From: Streptomyces albidoflavus
GTDB taxonomy: Bacteria > Actinomycetota > Actinomycetes > Streptomycetales > Streptomycetaceae
Direction of reading: 5' to 3'
Length of the DNA stretch: 64,000 nt
Assembly: GCF_000719955.1 (NCBI RefSeq)
Contig: NZ_JOII01000027.1
Coordinates: forward strand, 62,001-126,000
Part shown: in pieces, positions 25,852 through 36,499 of the stretch
How the letters are laid out: every line of letters begins with the position of its first letter
Position numbering within the stretch: the stretch's first letter is position 1
Position numbers and translations under genes: made by a program
The notes under the pieces: generated by a model
Database searches by the model: none
Told to the model about the DNA's origin: nothing
The model's input: the letters and a program-made list of their open reading frames with translations, nothing else

Positions 25852-26618
25852 CGGCCTGCTCCTTCCCAGGTCTGCTGGAGGTGGTTCATGGAGCCGAGCC
25901 AGCGCTCGGGGTCCTTGGCGCGGGCCGCGTAGTACCCGGCGACCTCGGGGTGCGGAAGGATGAGGAAGCGGTCCTCGGCGATGCCCGCGAGGAGGGCGTC
26001 GGCGACGTCCTCGGGGTCGATGGCGGTGGGGGCGAGGACCAGGTCGCCGGCGGAACCGGCGGCGGTGAGCATGTCGGTGCGCACGCCCTGCGGGCAGATG
26101 GCGTGGACCTTCAGGCCGCGGTGGCGGTAGGTCAGCGAGAGCCATTCGGCGAAGGCGTACGCGCCGTGCTTGGAGACGCTGTACGGGGCGGCCCCGATCA
26201 TGGTGAGCAGGCCGGCGGCGGAGACGGTGGAGACGAAGCGGCCGTGGCCGCGCTCGAGCCAGCCGGGGAGCAGGGCGCGGGCCGCGCGGACGTGGGCCAT
26301 GACGTTGACGTCCCAGGCCGCCGCCCAGATCTCCTCGTCGGCCTCCTCGGTGCCGGGGGAGGTCAGGCCGGCGTTGGCGCACCAGGTGTCGACGGTGCCG
26401 CCGAGGGCGTCGCGGGCGGCGTCGACCACGGTGGAGGCGTCGCCCCAGACCGGGATGGCGCCGGTGCGTTCGGCCACCTCCTTCGTGCGGGTCTCGTCCA
26501 GGTCGTTGACGACGACGCGGGCGCCCTCGCGGACGAAGCGCTCGGCGAGGGCGGCGCCGATGCCGCCCGCGGCTCCGGTGACGACGATTCCTGTTCCCTG
26601 CACGGAGGAGGTGTCCAC
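25848..26618 (-). CDS. Short-chain dehydrogenase/reductase
   Basis: A 256-residue SDR from a GTG (VDTSSVQGTGIVVTG) with GGGAG four bases upstream; the longer upstream frame is not supported. The cofactor motif is VTGAAGGIGAALAERF at 13-28, the NAG-like ANAGLTSPG near 88, and catalytic Tyr/Lys in YSVSKHGAYAFAEW near 150. It oxidises or reduces a hydroxy/keto group, probably on the same acyl chain that the co-transcribed ligase activates. It is the first gene of the SDR-ligase-TetR operon. Confidence 0.88.
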   Translation of the reverse strand: MDTSSVQGTGIVVTGAAGGIGAALAERFVREGARVVVNDLDETRTKEVAERTGAIPVWGDASTVVDAARDALGGTVDTWCANAGLTSPGTEEADEEIWAAAWDVNVMAHVRAARALLPGWLERGHGRFVSTVSAAGLLTMIGAAPYSVSKHGAYAFAEWLSLTYRHRGLKVHAICPQGVRTDMLTAAGSAGDLVLAPTAIDPEDVADALLAGIAEDRFLILPHPEVAGYYAARAKDPERWLGSMNHLQQTWEGAGR

Positions 26619-26658
26619 GTGGCTCCCAATCAGCGATCTGCCTGCGGCTGGCCTTGGC

Positions 26659-26676
26659 AGACTAACCAGTCGGTAT
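26659..26676. promoter_or_regulatory. Operator of the acyl-CoA regulon, site 2
   Basis: On the minus strand the sequence reads ATACCGACTGGTTAGTCT. The first 12 bases are identical to site 1 at 21105, and the second arm is weaker. It ends 40 bases before the SDR start, mirroring the spacing of site 1. Confidence 0.72.
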
Positions 26677-26778
26677 GTGGTTGGGAAGAGCTGGGGCGGG
26701 GGTCGGTCCTGCCGCCACCCCGGGCCATTGGTGGTGGCCTCAGGCACCGGCCGGGCTCCGAGAGGGGCGGGCGGGCGT

Positions 26779-27426
26779 TCAGCGGGGTGCTGCCGCCTCC
26801 AGGGCGTCGACGGTGCCGGACATGACGGTGGGGAGGTGGGCGGTGAGGTGGTCCAGGGGCCAGTCCCACCAGGCGAGGTCGAGGAGGCGGGCGGTGTCCT
26901 TCTCGTCGTAGCGGTGGCGGATGACGCGGGCGGGGTTGCCTCCGGCGACGGTGTAGTCGGGGATGTCCCGGGTGACGACGGAGCCGGCGGCGACGATCGC
27001 TCCGTGGCCGATGCGGACGCCGGGCATGACGGTGGCGCCGTGGCCGATCCAGACGTCGTTGCCGATGACGGTGTCGCCGCGGACGGGCAGGTCGGCGAGG
27101 AGGCCGCGGTGGTCGGTCCAGGAGCCGCCCATCATCGGGAAGGGGAAGGTGGACGGGCCGTCCATGCGGTGGTTGGCGCCGTTCATGAGGAACCGCACGC
27201 CCGTGGCCAGCGCGCAGAACTTGCCGATGACCAGCTTCTCCGGGCCGTAGTGGTGGAGGACGTTGCGGGTCTCGAAGGCGGTCGGGTCGTCGGGGTCGTC
27301 GTAGTAGGAGAACTCCCCCACCTCGATGAGCGGGGAGGTGACGAGGGGCTTGAGGAGCACGACGCGCGGCTGGCCCTCCATCGGGTGCAGCGCGGTGGGG
27401 TCGGCGGGGGCGGGGAACGGGGGCAC
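26779..27426 (-). CDS. Vat/CatB-family xenobiotic O-acetyltransferase
   Basis: A 215-residue left-handed beta-helix enzyme from a GTG with GAAGGA upstream. The xenobiotic acetyltransferase signature is clear: [20 protein letters not shown] and [10 protein letters not shown] with the catalytic His, then hexapeptide repeats [20 protein letters not shown] and [13 protein letters not shown], and [12 protein letters not shown]. Vat enzymes acetylate group A streptogramins; CatB enzymes acetylate chloramphenicol. The neighbouring ABC-F gene (same strand, 47 bp) makes an antibiotic-resistance role more likely. The acceptor needs a test. Confidence 0.86.
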   Translation of the reverse strand: MPPFPAPADPTALHPMEGQPRVVLLKPLVTSPLIEVGEFSYYDDPDDPTAFETRNVLHHYGPEKLVIGKFCALATGVRFLMNGANHRMDGPSTFPFPMMGGSWTDHRGLLADLPVRGDTVIGNDVWIGHGATVMPGVRIGHGAIVAAGSVVTRDIPDYTVAGGNPARVIRHRYDEKDTARLLDLAWWDWPLDHLTAHLPTVMSGTVDALEAAAPR

Positions 27427-27473
27427 GGGTGGGCGTCCTTCCGGTGGTGCGGGAGTCAGGGGTGTGACGGGAT

Positions 27474-29093
<1,620 letters not shown>

Positions 29094-29177
29094 GCGGGTT
29101 CTCCGAAACGTTCGAGGACGGGGCGGCCTGGGGCCGGACGGCCGGGGGAACGCTTCGCAGGAACATCGATCACTCCA

Positions 29178-29201
29178 CTAGTGCGACAACTGATGCATTA
29201 G
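29178..29201. promoter_or_regulatory. Inverted repeat between ABC-F and TetR genes
   Basis: CTAGTGC (29178-29184) and GCATTAG (29195-29201) form 6 of 7 paired bases around a 10-base centre, in an A/T-rich patch between divergent genes. The sequence ATGCATTAGGAT can also hold a -10 element. It is a likely TetR operator controlling both directions. Confidence 0.6.
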
Positions 29202-29259
29202 GATGCTGACACAGCGGCGGCGCCCGCGCAACGGATATCGGCGAGAAGGGCGGACGAGG

Positions 29260-29904
29260 ATGGGTTCCGAGACGGCAGACCCGGAGACGGCTCCGCCTCC
29301 CGGCCCCCGCCCCCGGCCCGGGGGCCGCACGGCCCGTACGCGGCGCCAGGTGCTCGACGCGGTCCTCGCGGAACTGGGCGAGCACGGGTACGACGGGCTC
29401 ACCGTGGAGGCGGTCGCGACCCGGGCGGGCGTGCACCGCACCACGGTGTACCGGCGCTGGCGGGACGTGGGCGGGCTGCTCGCCGACGTGCTCGACGCGG
29501 CGGGCGCGGACGACTGGGGGCCGCCGGACACCGGCTCGCTGGAGGACGACCTGACCGGGCTGAACGAGGAGATCCACGACGCCCTGACCGCGCGGCCGCC
29601 CGTCGTCCCCGCGCTGATCGCCGCCTCGTTCCGCTCCCCGCAGGCGGCCGAGGCGCAGCGCCGCCTGTGGGACGACCGGTACGCGCGCTGCGAGGTGGTG
29701 ATCGAACGGGCCCTCGCGCGTGGTGACCTCCCGGCGGGGACCGAGGCCCGGCCCCTGCTCGTCGCCGCCACCGCCCCCCTCTACCACCAGCTGCTGCTCC
29801 TCGGCGCGGCCCCCGATCCGCAGTTGGCCCGCCGCGCGGCGCGGGCCACGGCGCTCGCGGCGGCGGCGGGCGCCTTCACCGGGCAGCCGGCCGCGGACAC
29901 CTGA
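29260..29904 (+). CDS. TetR-family regulator next to ABC-F
   Basis: A 214-residue protein starting at MGSETADPETAPPPGPRPRP; an earlier in-frame ATG lies inside the probable operator. The HTH is at about 25-72 (TRRQVLDAVLAELGEHGYDG, RAGVHRTTVYRRWRDVGGLL), and the C-terminal domain is of the TetR_C_16-like/AcrR type. It is divergent from the ABC-F gene, with the inverted repeat at 29178 between, so it may turn on the resistance genes in response to a drug. The effector is unknown. Confidence 0.86.
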   Translation: MGSETADPETAPPPGPRPRPGGRTARTRRQVLDAVLAELGEHGYDGLTVEAVATRAGVHRTTVYRRWRDVGGLLADVLDAAGADDWGPPDTGSLEDDLTGLNEEIHDALTARPPVVPALIAASFRSPQAAEAQRRLWDDRYARCEVVIERALARGDLPAGTEARPLLVAATAPLYHQLLLLGAAPDPQLARRAARATALAAAAGAFTGQPAADT

Positions 29905-30019
29905 GAAGCCTCCGGCCGCTCCGGCGGAATGCGATCGTCCGGCGCGGGTTCGTTCCCTGGGGGCGCTCGGCGCGTTAGCGTGCGTGCACATGACAGCCCC
30001 GCACTCCGGAGGTCCGCGC

Positions 30020-31279
30020 ATGACCCTGTCCCGACGCAGTCTCCTCGCCGCCACCACGGCCGCCGGAGCCCTGACGGCCACCGCCGCGGCCCCCGCCCTG
30101 GCCCAGGGCGGCCCTCCGGGGCGGGGCGGGCGCGGGCTGCGCACCGGTTTCGAGCAACTGGCCGACGGCGGCTACCGGGTGCTGGCCGGACAGAAGGTCG
30201 GCGTGGTCACCAACCCCACCGGCGTCACCCGCGAGGTGCGGCACATCGTCGACGTGATGCACGCCGACCGCCGCGTCGACCTGCGCGCCGTCTTCGGGCC
30301 CGAACACGGTTTCCGGGGCACCGCGCAGGCCGGGGGTTCCGAGGGCCGCTACGACGACCCGGCGACCGGGCTGCCGGTCTACGACACGTACCTGACCACG
30401 GGCCAGAAGCTCGCCGACATCTTCACCGAGTCGGGCGTGGACACCGTCGTCTTCGACATCCAGGACGCGGGCGCCCGCTTCTACACCTACATCTGGACGC
30501 TGTACGACTGCATGGAGGCGGCGGCGCTCGCCGGCAAGCGGTTCGTGGTGCTGGACCGGCCCAATCCGCTGACCGGCCGGGAGGCGCTGGGCCCGGTGCT
30601 GCACAAGGAGTTCGCGACCTTCGTGGGGCGCGAGCCCATCTCGCAGGCGCACGGGATGACCGTGGCGGAGCTGGCCGGGCTCTTCAACGGCGAGTTCCTG
30701 GCCCGGCCGGCCGAGCTGGAGACGGTCCGCATGACCGGCTGGCGGCGGGACGACTTCTACGACGCCTCGGGGCTGCCGTGGGTGCCGCCGAGTCCCAACA
30801 TGCCGACCCCAGAGACCGCCGTGGTCTACGCGGGCACCTGCCTCTTCGAGGGCACCAACCTCTCCGAGGGGCGCGGCACCACCCGCCCGTTCGAGCTGAT
30901 CGGCGCCGAGGGCATCGACCACGCCTGGGCGGCCGCCGCCAACAAGCTGGGCCTGAAGGGCGTGCACTTCCGCGAGGCGTACTTCGCGCCGGTCTTCTCC
31001 AAGTTCCAGGGGGTGACGGTCGGCGGGGTCCAGGTCCACGTCCACGACCGGGAGGTCTTCGACCCCGTCCGGACCGGCATCGGGCTGCTGGTGACGGCGC
31101 GCCAGGTCTGGCCGGGCTTCGCCTGGCGCGAGGACAACTGGATCGACAAGCTCACCGGCTCCACCCAGGTCCGGACCGCGATCGACGCGGGCGCGACCAC
31201 GGACGAGGTGGTGGCGGGCTGGCGCGCCGAGCTGGCCGAGTTCCGGCGGACGCGGCGGAAGTACCTGCTCTACCGCTGA
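30020..31279 (+). CDS. Secreted DUF1343 exo-beta-N-acetylmuramidase (NamZ type)
   Basis: A 419-residue exported enzyme. The start is fixed by GGAGG seven bases before the ATG. The twin-arginine signal is MTLSRRSLLAATTAAGALTA with cleavage near residue 29. DUF1343 core motifs are GQKVGVVTNPTGVTREVRHI, LRAVFGPEHGFRGTAQAG, VDTVVFDIQDAGARFYTYIW, VPPSPNMPTPETAVVYAGTC and LFEGTNLSEGRGTTRPFELI. Characterised members (NamZ of Bacteroidota and Bacillota) release MurNAc from peptidoglycan fragments, so this is likely part of wall recycling. A strong hairpin follows. Confidence 0.88.
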   Translation: MTLSRRSLLAATTAAGALTATAAAPALAQGGPPGRGGRGLRTGFEQLADGGYRVLAGQKVGVVTNPTGVTREVRHIVDVMHADRRVDLRAVFGPEHGFRGTAQAGGSEGRYDDPATGLPVYDTYLTTGQKLADIFTESGVDTVVFDIQDAGARFYTYIWTLYDCMEAAALAGKRFVVLDRPNPLTGREALGPVLHKEFATFVGREPISQAHGMTVAELAGLFNGEFLARPAELETVRMTGWRRDDFYDASGLPWVPPSPNMPTPETAVVYAGTCLFEGTNLSEGRGTTRPFELIGAEGIDHAWAAAANKLGLKGVHFREAYFAPVFSKFQGVTVGGVQVHVHDREVFDPVRTGIGLLVTARQVWPGFAWREDNWIDKLTGSTQVRTAIDAGATTDEVVAGWRAELAEFRRTRRKYLLYR

Positions 31280-31291
31280 GCCGCGCCACAG

Positions 31292-31329
31292 GGCGGCGCC
31301 CCCGGCAGGAACGTGCCGGGGGCGCCGCC
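31292..31329. terminator. Bidirectional hairpin between NamZ and penicillin-acylase genes
   Basis: A perfect 16-bp stem GGCGGCGCCCCCGGCA/TGCCGGGGGCGCCGCC with loop GGAACG. Confidence 0.88.
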
Positions 31330-31358
31330 GTGTTCAGGGAGTGCGGTGCGGGTGCGGG

Positions 31359-34193
31359 TCAGCGGTGGCTCGGGAACTCCACCACCTGCTGGTAGGTCGG
31401 ACGGTTCTGCCACTGGATGTTCTTGTGGGTGAGGCCGCCCACGGCACGCTGCACGATGCTGTCGGCGCACCACTGGTCGCCCGCCTCGCAGGTGTCGTCA
31501 CCGGGGTAGACCTCCTCGGCCGGGGTCGCGGCGGCCTCGGTGAGGGTGGTCAGCAGCACCTTGCGGCAGGCGTCGCGGTCGCCGTCGCCGCAGTAGGCGA
31601 CGCCGGGGCCGCCCTCGACGGGCTCGCCGAGAACGCGCCGAAGATCCTTGTCGACATAGCCCCACCAGCCGTTCTGGAAGGCCGACCCGGCGTGCGAGCC
31701 GGTCGGTCCGTGCCCGGCGGACGGCGCCTCGTCGACGGTGAGTTCACCGGTGAGGGCGGTGTACAGCTCCTCGCCGAGACCCGGTTCGAACGAGGCCCGC
31801 ACCAGCTTCGGCCACCAGGCGTCCATGATCCGCACCGCGTCGGAATGGGCGTACGCCTTGGAGCCGGCCGCGCTCTGGTTGCGCTGGGACCCGGCCGCCT
31901 GCCAGGCCCGGAGCTGCTGGACGGCCTTGGTGGTCTCGGGGCTGTCGCCGCCGCCGAGGAGCTTCAGCAGTTCGGGCAGCACCTGCTCGCCGCGGAGGTC
32001 GGTGACGCCGGCCTCGGCCATCGCCCTGGTGAGCGAGGCGCGGGTGACCGAGCCGGTCTCGACCAGCTTCTTCACCCGGCCGTCGAGCAGGTCGCCCCGG
32101 TGCACCGCGCCGTGGCTGAAGTTGGCGGCGGAGTACCCCTTGGCCTGCTTGTTGTTCCAGGAGATGTAGTAGTCCTGGTTGACCGACTGGGGGTGCTCGG
32201 CGGGCGGGGTCTGGTCGGAGGTGTGGGTGGCCGGGTCGTACCCCCGCCACTCGTACTCCGGCTCACCGCGCACCGGCAGGGCCGGGTCGACACCCTCGGC
32301 GCGGACCGGGTTGCCGCCGCTGTTGTAGTACGCCGTGTCCCGCGAGTCGGCGTAGAACCAGTTGAAGGCGTAGTTGATGTGCTGGGCGGCCTCCTGGAAG
32401 GAGGCGACGTCGGTCACCTGGCCGGGGTCGTTGAGCATCTGGAAGCCGATGATGGAGTCGGCCTCGTGCCCGTAGGTGGAGCGGAGCTGGGTGTAGGCGA
32501 CGGGGGTGCCGTCGACGGTGGCCCGGTGGGTCACGATGCCGAGCTCGGTCCGGTACACCTGGAGGCGGTAGGAGCCCTTGGCGGTGGAGTCGGCGAGGCT
32601 GGGCTTCCAGGCGTTGGTCTTCTCCAGCTTCTCCATGGGCAGGCACGCACCCCGGAAGCGGTAGTGGACGGCGTCCTTGCCCGGCGCCGAGCCGTCCGGG
32701 GAGCAGAGTTCGACGGCGTAGGTGTCGGTGATGTCCTGGCCTGCGGAGGTCGCGCTCCAGGAGTAGTCCTGGCCGCGCCCGAGCTGGACGTACATGCCGA
32801 CCCCGGCGAAGGAGACGCCGCGGGCGCTGATGCCCGGGCCCTGGAGCTCCTGCATCATCAGCAGCTGCGGCGCGAAGTAGCCGGTCTGCGGGCCGAAGAC
32901 GGCGACCGGGTGGCCGGAGGCGGTGTGCTCGCCGGAGACCACCAGGGCGTTGGACATGCCCCGGTCGCTGGAGAACAGGTCGGCCGGCAGGACGCCGTCG
33001 TCGTACATGCCCTGGAGGGGCTTCAGCTCGGCGGGTGCCTTCACCGGGTCCTTGGCGGGGTTCTTCTGCGCGGCCGAGCCGGTGCGGTCGTACACGACCT
33101 GCTCGCGGGTGACCGAACCCTTGTCGGGCAGCGCCTGGCCGCGCGCCTTCTCCGGTTTGCCGGCGTAGGGGAAGGAGGTGCCGTCGGTGACGGTCAGCAC
33201 CGTCTCGGGGTCCTCGCGGCCGCGGAACCCCTCCCATATCTCGGTGCCCTTCTCCACGCCGTACTTCTGCTGCGCGGCGAGGAGGGAGAGGGCGGCCTCG
33301 ACCTCACCGCCGCCGCCGTTGCCGAAGAGACCGCCGACCACGGAGGCCAGCGCGATCAGGTCGGTCAGCTTGAACGGCTCGATCTCGCCGATGTTGGTGA
33401 CCGCGCCGATCTTTCCGGTGAGCACGTACTCGCCGGGGAAGGTGCGGCTCTTCTTCGCCTTGACACGGTAGGCGTTGAGCCCGTCGATGTACGCCTGGGC
33501 GTCGGCCATCGCCTGCCTGCCGCGCTCGCCGCCGTGGTCGCGGATGTAGGCGACCTGCGCCTCCAGGTCCTCCTCGGTGTACGGGGCCTCCGGCCAGAAC
33601 TGCTGTTCCAGGCCCTGGTTGGCCTCGGCGCCGCCCGCGAAGGGGGTCAGCTCGCCGCGGCCGACGTGCCGGAAGAGGTCGATGAGCCAGAGCCGGTCCT
33701 GCCCGGCCGCGTATCCGGCGCCGAACTCCGTGCCGTAGCGGGTGGTGCCCTTGATGTGCGGCACCCCGGTCTTCTTGTCGCGGGTGATCGTCACGTCCTC
33801 GCGGGGGCTGGTGACGGAGGCGACCTGATCCTCGGGGACGCCGAAGGAGGCGTCCTGGAAGAACTCGGAGAGCTTGTCGTCGGTGAGCGAGCCGTAGCCG
33901 GAGGCGAGCGCGTCGTACGGCGCGAGCTGGTCGTCGGCGTGCTTGGGCTGGGTGCCGAGTGCCCGGTTAGCCAGGATCTCGACGAGGGTGGCGCTGCCGT
34001 TGTTGCCCGGCGGCAGGATGTCCAGGCAGTTGTCTCCGCAGTGATCGGCGACCGGCGGCGGGTCGTCGGCGGCGGCCGGTGGGAGCGGGGAGAGCAGCCC
34101 CGCGGTGAGGGCGAGCACAGCGGTGGCCGTGACGGCCACCGCCCGGCCGGCCAGTGAGGTGCGTGGGGCGTATCTGGGGGTGCGCCGTCGCAT
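31359..34193 (-). CDS. Secreted penicillin-acylase-family Ntn hydrolase
   Basis: A 944-residue precursor starting at MRRRTPRYAPRTSLAGR. The signal peptide ends near residue 40 (LTAGLLSPLPPAAA). The alpha chain follows with RDKKTGVPHIKGTTRYGTEF, GYAAGQDRLWLIDLFRHVGR and GEL; a spacer precedes the autocatalytic site in DRGMSNALVVSGEHTASGHP, where the Ser of SNA becomes the N-terminal nucleophile of the beta chain. The beta chain has FGPQTGYFAPQLL and several Cys. Family members hydrolyse beta-lactam side-chain amides or acyl-homoserine lactones. At 944 residues it is longer than typical (about 800). The 293 bp upstream hold only a promoter region. Confidence 0.9.
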   Translation of the reverse strand: MRRRTPRYAPRTSLAGRAVAVTATAVLALTAGLLSPLPPAAADDPPPVADHCGDNCLDILPPGNNGSATLVEILANRALGTQPKHADDQLAPYDALASGYGSLTDDKLSEFFQDASFGVPEDQVASVTSPREDVTITRDKKTGVPHIKGTTRYGTEFGAGYAAGQDRLWLIDLFRHVGRGELTPFAGGAEANQGLEQQFWPEAPYTEEDLEAQVAYIRDHGGERGRQAMADAQAYIDGLNAYRVKAKKSRTFPGEYVLTGKIGAVTNIGEIEPFKLTDLIALASVVGGLFGNGGGGEVEAALSLLAAQQKYGVEKGTEIWEGFRGREDPETVLTVTDGTSFPYAGKPEKARGQALPDKGSVTREQVVYDRTGSAAQKNPAKDPVKAPAELKPLQGMYDDGVLPADLFSSDRGMSNALVVSGEHTASGHPVAVFGPQTGYFAPQLLMMQELQGPGISARGVSFAGVGMYVQLGRGQDYSWSATSAGQDITDTYAVELCSPDGSAPGKDAVHYRFRGACLPMEKLEKTNAWKPSLADSTAKGSYRLQVYRTELGIVTHRATVDGTPVAYTQLRSTYGHEADSIIGFQMLNDPGQVTDVASFQEAAQHINYAFNWFYADSRDTAYYNSGGNPVRAEGVDPALPVRGEPEYEWRGYDPATHTSDQTPPAEHPQSVNQDYYISWNNKQAKGYSAANFSHGAVHRGDLLDGRVKKLVETGSVTRASLTRAMAEAGVTDLRGEQVLPELLKLLGGGDSPETTKAVQQLRAWQAAGSQRNQSAAGSKAYAHSDAVRIMDAWWPKLVRASFEPGLGEELYTALTGELTVDEAPSAGHGPTGSHAGSAFQNGWWGYVDKDLRRVLGEPVEGGPGVAYCGDGDRDACRKVLLTTLTEAAATPAEEVYPGDDTCEAGDQWCADSIVQRAVGGLTHKNIQWQNRPTYQQVVEFPSHR

Positions 34194-34486
34194 ACCTGAT
34201 CCTCCCGACGATGGTGAGCCGGAGGTTACCGCCGGTAGGACACGGGCTGAAGGTGAACATGCGTCACTTTTTCCGAATCCCCACACACCGGGGGTGGCCG
34301 GGATACGCCCCTCCGGGGCACGAAAGCGGAATGCAGTGCGTCGGGACGAATGGAGCCGTTTCGACGGCGCATACGTCCCTGTAACGACCTCGCTCCGACC
34401 GCACTCCGCCCGGGCCCCCCTCCGCGGCTCCCGGACGGCGGTGGTCCGGGGCGGAGCCGGCGTTCCGATCACGGAGGTGCACCACC

Positions 34487-35065
34487 ATGGCTGGTTTCCG
34501 GAGTCTGGCGAGACAGGTCCGCGACCCCCGATGCGACCTGGCCCTGCGCCGCTACTCCCTGCGCAAGTGCCTCGAACGATTCGCCCCCTACGGCCACCGG
34601 GCCACCTGGGACCACCTGTGTTCCCGGCACGGCTTCGGCCCCGAGGACCGGTCACCCGATCCCGCCCGGCTGGAGGCGGCCCTGACCGAGGTGGAGGAGG
34701 CGCGGGACCTCTGGCTCGCGCACGAGGCCCGTTTCGCCGCCCGCCGGCGGCGCGAGAAGCACGACGGGCTGCGCCGCCCGGCCGGCGTCGACACCTGGCA
34801 GCGCCGCACCGGCAGCGGCTACGCCCTCGCCTGGTGCGACAACCCCCGCCTGCACCCCTCCCTCCCCCTCGCCGAGGTGCTGCGCCGCCTCCTGGACGCC
34901 CTGGACCGGGAACCCGGCACCGACTGCCCCGTCTGCGCCACCCCCCACCTGGCCTGGGGCGAGGGTCCCGAACCGCACTGCGTCCACTGCGGCATCAGCG
35001 TCCCGCGCGAACTGCTCACCCCCCGGGCACTCACCCAGGTCGCCACTCCCCTGCTCGCGGCCTGA
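34487..35065 (+). CDS. Hypothetical protein with a four-cysteine zinc-ribbon
   Basis: A 192-residue protein; GGAGG lies nine bases before the ATG. The N-terminal part is Arg-rich and helical (PRCDLALRRYSLRKCLERFA, LTEVEEARDLWLAHEARFAA). The C-terminal part carries CPVC (147-150) and CVHC (165-168), a classic zinc-ribbon spacing. There is no membrane segment. I do not recognise the family; nucleic acid or protein binding is plausible. It is flanked by an unrelated secreted enzyme and an uncharacterised gene. Confidence 0.75.
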   Translation: MAGFRSLARQVRDPRCDLALRRYSLRKCLERFAPYGHRATWDHLCSRHGFGPEDRSPDPARLEAALTEVEEARDLWLAHEARFAARRRREKHDGLRRPAGVDTWQRRTGSGYALAWCDNPRLHPSLPLAEVLRRLLDALDREPGTDCPVCATPHLAWGEGPEPHCVHCGISVPRELLTPRALTQVATPLLAA

Positions 35066-35125
35066 GCGACCCGGCCCCGGCCGCGCCCCGAGGGCGGCGG
35101 GGGCCGCGCCCACGCACGGCGCCGG

Positions 35126-35629
35126 TCACTCCGGCACGTGCACGTCCGTCTGTACGGCCAGTTTGAACTCGGCGAGGGTCAGCGCCGCGGGCACCGGCAC
35201 GTCACCCGACGCCCTGGCGGTGACCTTCAGGCCGAGCGGGGTGTCCTTCCGGACGAACATCTGCCACATGTACGTCCGGAACTGGTTTCCCCCGGTCGGC
35301 GCCGAGTCGGTGGTCGCCGTGGAGTCGTACCCGGTGGAACTCCCGAGCGGGTCCCGCACGAACCGGGCCCGGTACTCCACGGGCCGGCTGTCCGGCGCCC
35401 AGAACACCAGCGCCGAGACGGTCCCCCACCCGTCGTGGCTCGGCACGATCAGCCCCGACTCCGGATCGGGGTACGCCTTCCCCGGGTCGTGCATCCCCCA
35501 CGGGTCGTACGACTCCTCGCTCTCCTCGTACGGAAAGCGCACCAGGTGGTAGCCGTCGCTGTCGTAGACGATGCGCTGACTCCCGGTCCGGGCGGCTTCC
35601 CACTTCAACGAGCAGACGGCCACTCCCAT
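35126..35629 (-). CDS. Conserved Streptomyces hypothetical protein
   Basis: A 167-residue protein with a strong GGAGGGAG site before the ATG. It starts MGVAVCSLKWEAARTGSQRI and contains DSDGYHLVRFPYEESEESYD, GLIVPSHDGWGTVSALVFWA and RFVRDPLGSSTGYDSTATTD, a mostly beta-strand composition rich in aromatic residues. Similar proteins are, as I recall, frequent in Streptomyces without a known role. There is no signal peptide. Confidence 0.75.
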   Translation of the reverse strand: MGVAVCSLKWEAARTGSQRIVYDSDGYHLVRFPYEESEESYDPWGMHDPGKAYPDPESGLIVPSHDGWGTVSALVFWAPDSRPVEYRARFVRDPLGSSTGYDSTATTDSAPTGGNQFRTYMWQMFVRKDTPLGLKVTARASGDVPVPAALTLAEFKLAVQTDVHVPE

Positions 35630-35862
35630 CCGGCTCTCCCTCCCTCAGCATCGACATCTCGCCCCTTATGTACCCTCGGCGCCCCGCGCTCCACCGGGGG
35701 GGTGGGGGTACGCCTGGGGGCGCGCGGGCCGGTGAACACGCCCTCCGGGCCGGGGACATGAAGTCCGGCACCCGCCCTTGCCCGGGGCAGCACGCCCTCC
35801 TGGCCTGGGCCACCCGCCCCCGGGCGGACGCGTCCTGTCCGTTCGCGAGAGACGGAGTTGTC

Positions 35863-36460
35863 GTGACAGCGCCCGCCGCGGCGGACCGAGGTCTCCCGCC
35901 CTCCTTCCGGCGGTTCTGGGCCTCCGCGGCGGCGGCCAACGTCGCCGACGGCATCCGCGCCGGGGCCCTCCCGCTGATCGGCGCCCTGCTCTTCGCCACC
36001 GCCATGTTCGTCCCGCTGGCCGTGGACGCCTCGGCCCTGGTGGTCGCCGTCATCCTGGTGCTCACCCTGCCGAGGGCCGCCTCCACCGTGGCCGCTCCGC
36101 CCGCCCGCGAGGAGCGGCCCCGCCTGCTGACCGAGTTGCTGGGCGGTGCCCGCCGGCTCCTGGGCCACCCCCGGCTCGCGGTGGTGACCTGCGCCGCCTC
36201 GGCCATCGCCTTCGCCGACGCCGCGTGGTGGTCGGTGCTGGTGGTCTACAGCGGCAGCGTGCTCGGGCTGCCGGAGGCCGGGTTCGGGCTGCTGCCGGCG
36301 GCCGGGGCGGTCGGCGGCACGGCGGGGGCCGCCTGTGCGGCACAGCTCGCCGGACGCTTCCCGCCGCACCTGGTCCTGACCTTCTCGGCCCTGCTGTGCG
36401 GGCTGCCGGCCGTCGCGGTCGCGGTGAGCGGCACCACCGCCGTCACCGCCGTGTGGCCGT
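35863..36460 (+). pseudogene. Decayed MFS transporter: internal deletion and lost C-terminus
   Basis: The frame opens at a GTG (VTAPAAADRGLPPSFRRFWA) with GGAG upstream. It begins like a drug-exporting MFS protein (FWASAAAANVADGIRAGALP), then jumps at about residue 40 from TM1 (LPLIGALL) to the middle of the protein (FATAMFVPLAVDASALVVAV), skipping roughly 130 residues. The later part LLGHPRLAVVTCAASAIAFA and GLLPAAGAVGGTAGA is recognisable. After AVAVSGTTAVTAVW, about 36460, the family match ends; the open frame to 36621 is only the antisense of soxR. It lacks several helices and cannot be a working transporter. Confidence 0.75.
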
Positions 36461-36499
36461 CGTCTTCCACCGGTCCGGGCGGCCCCGCCCCTGAACCTC

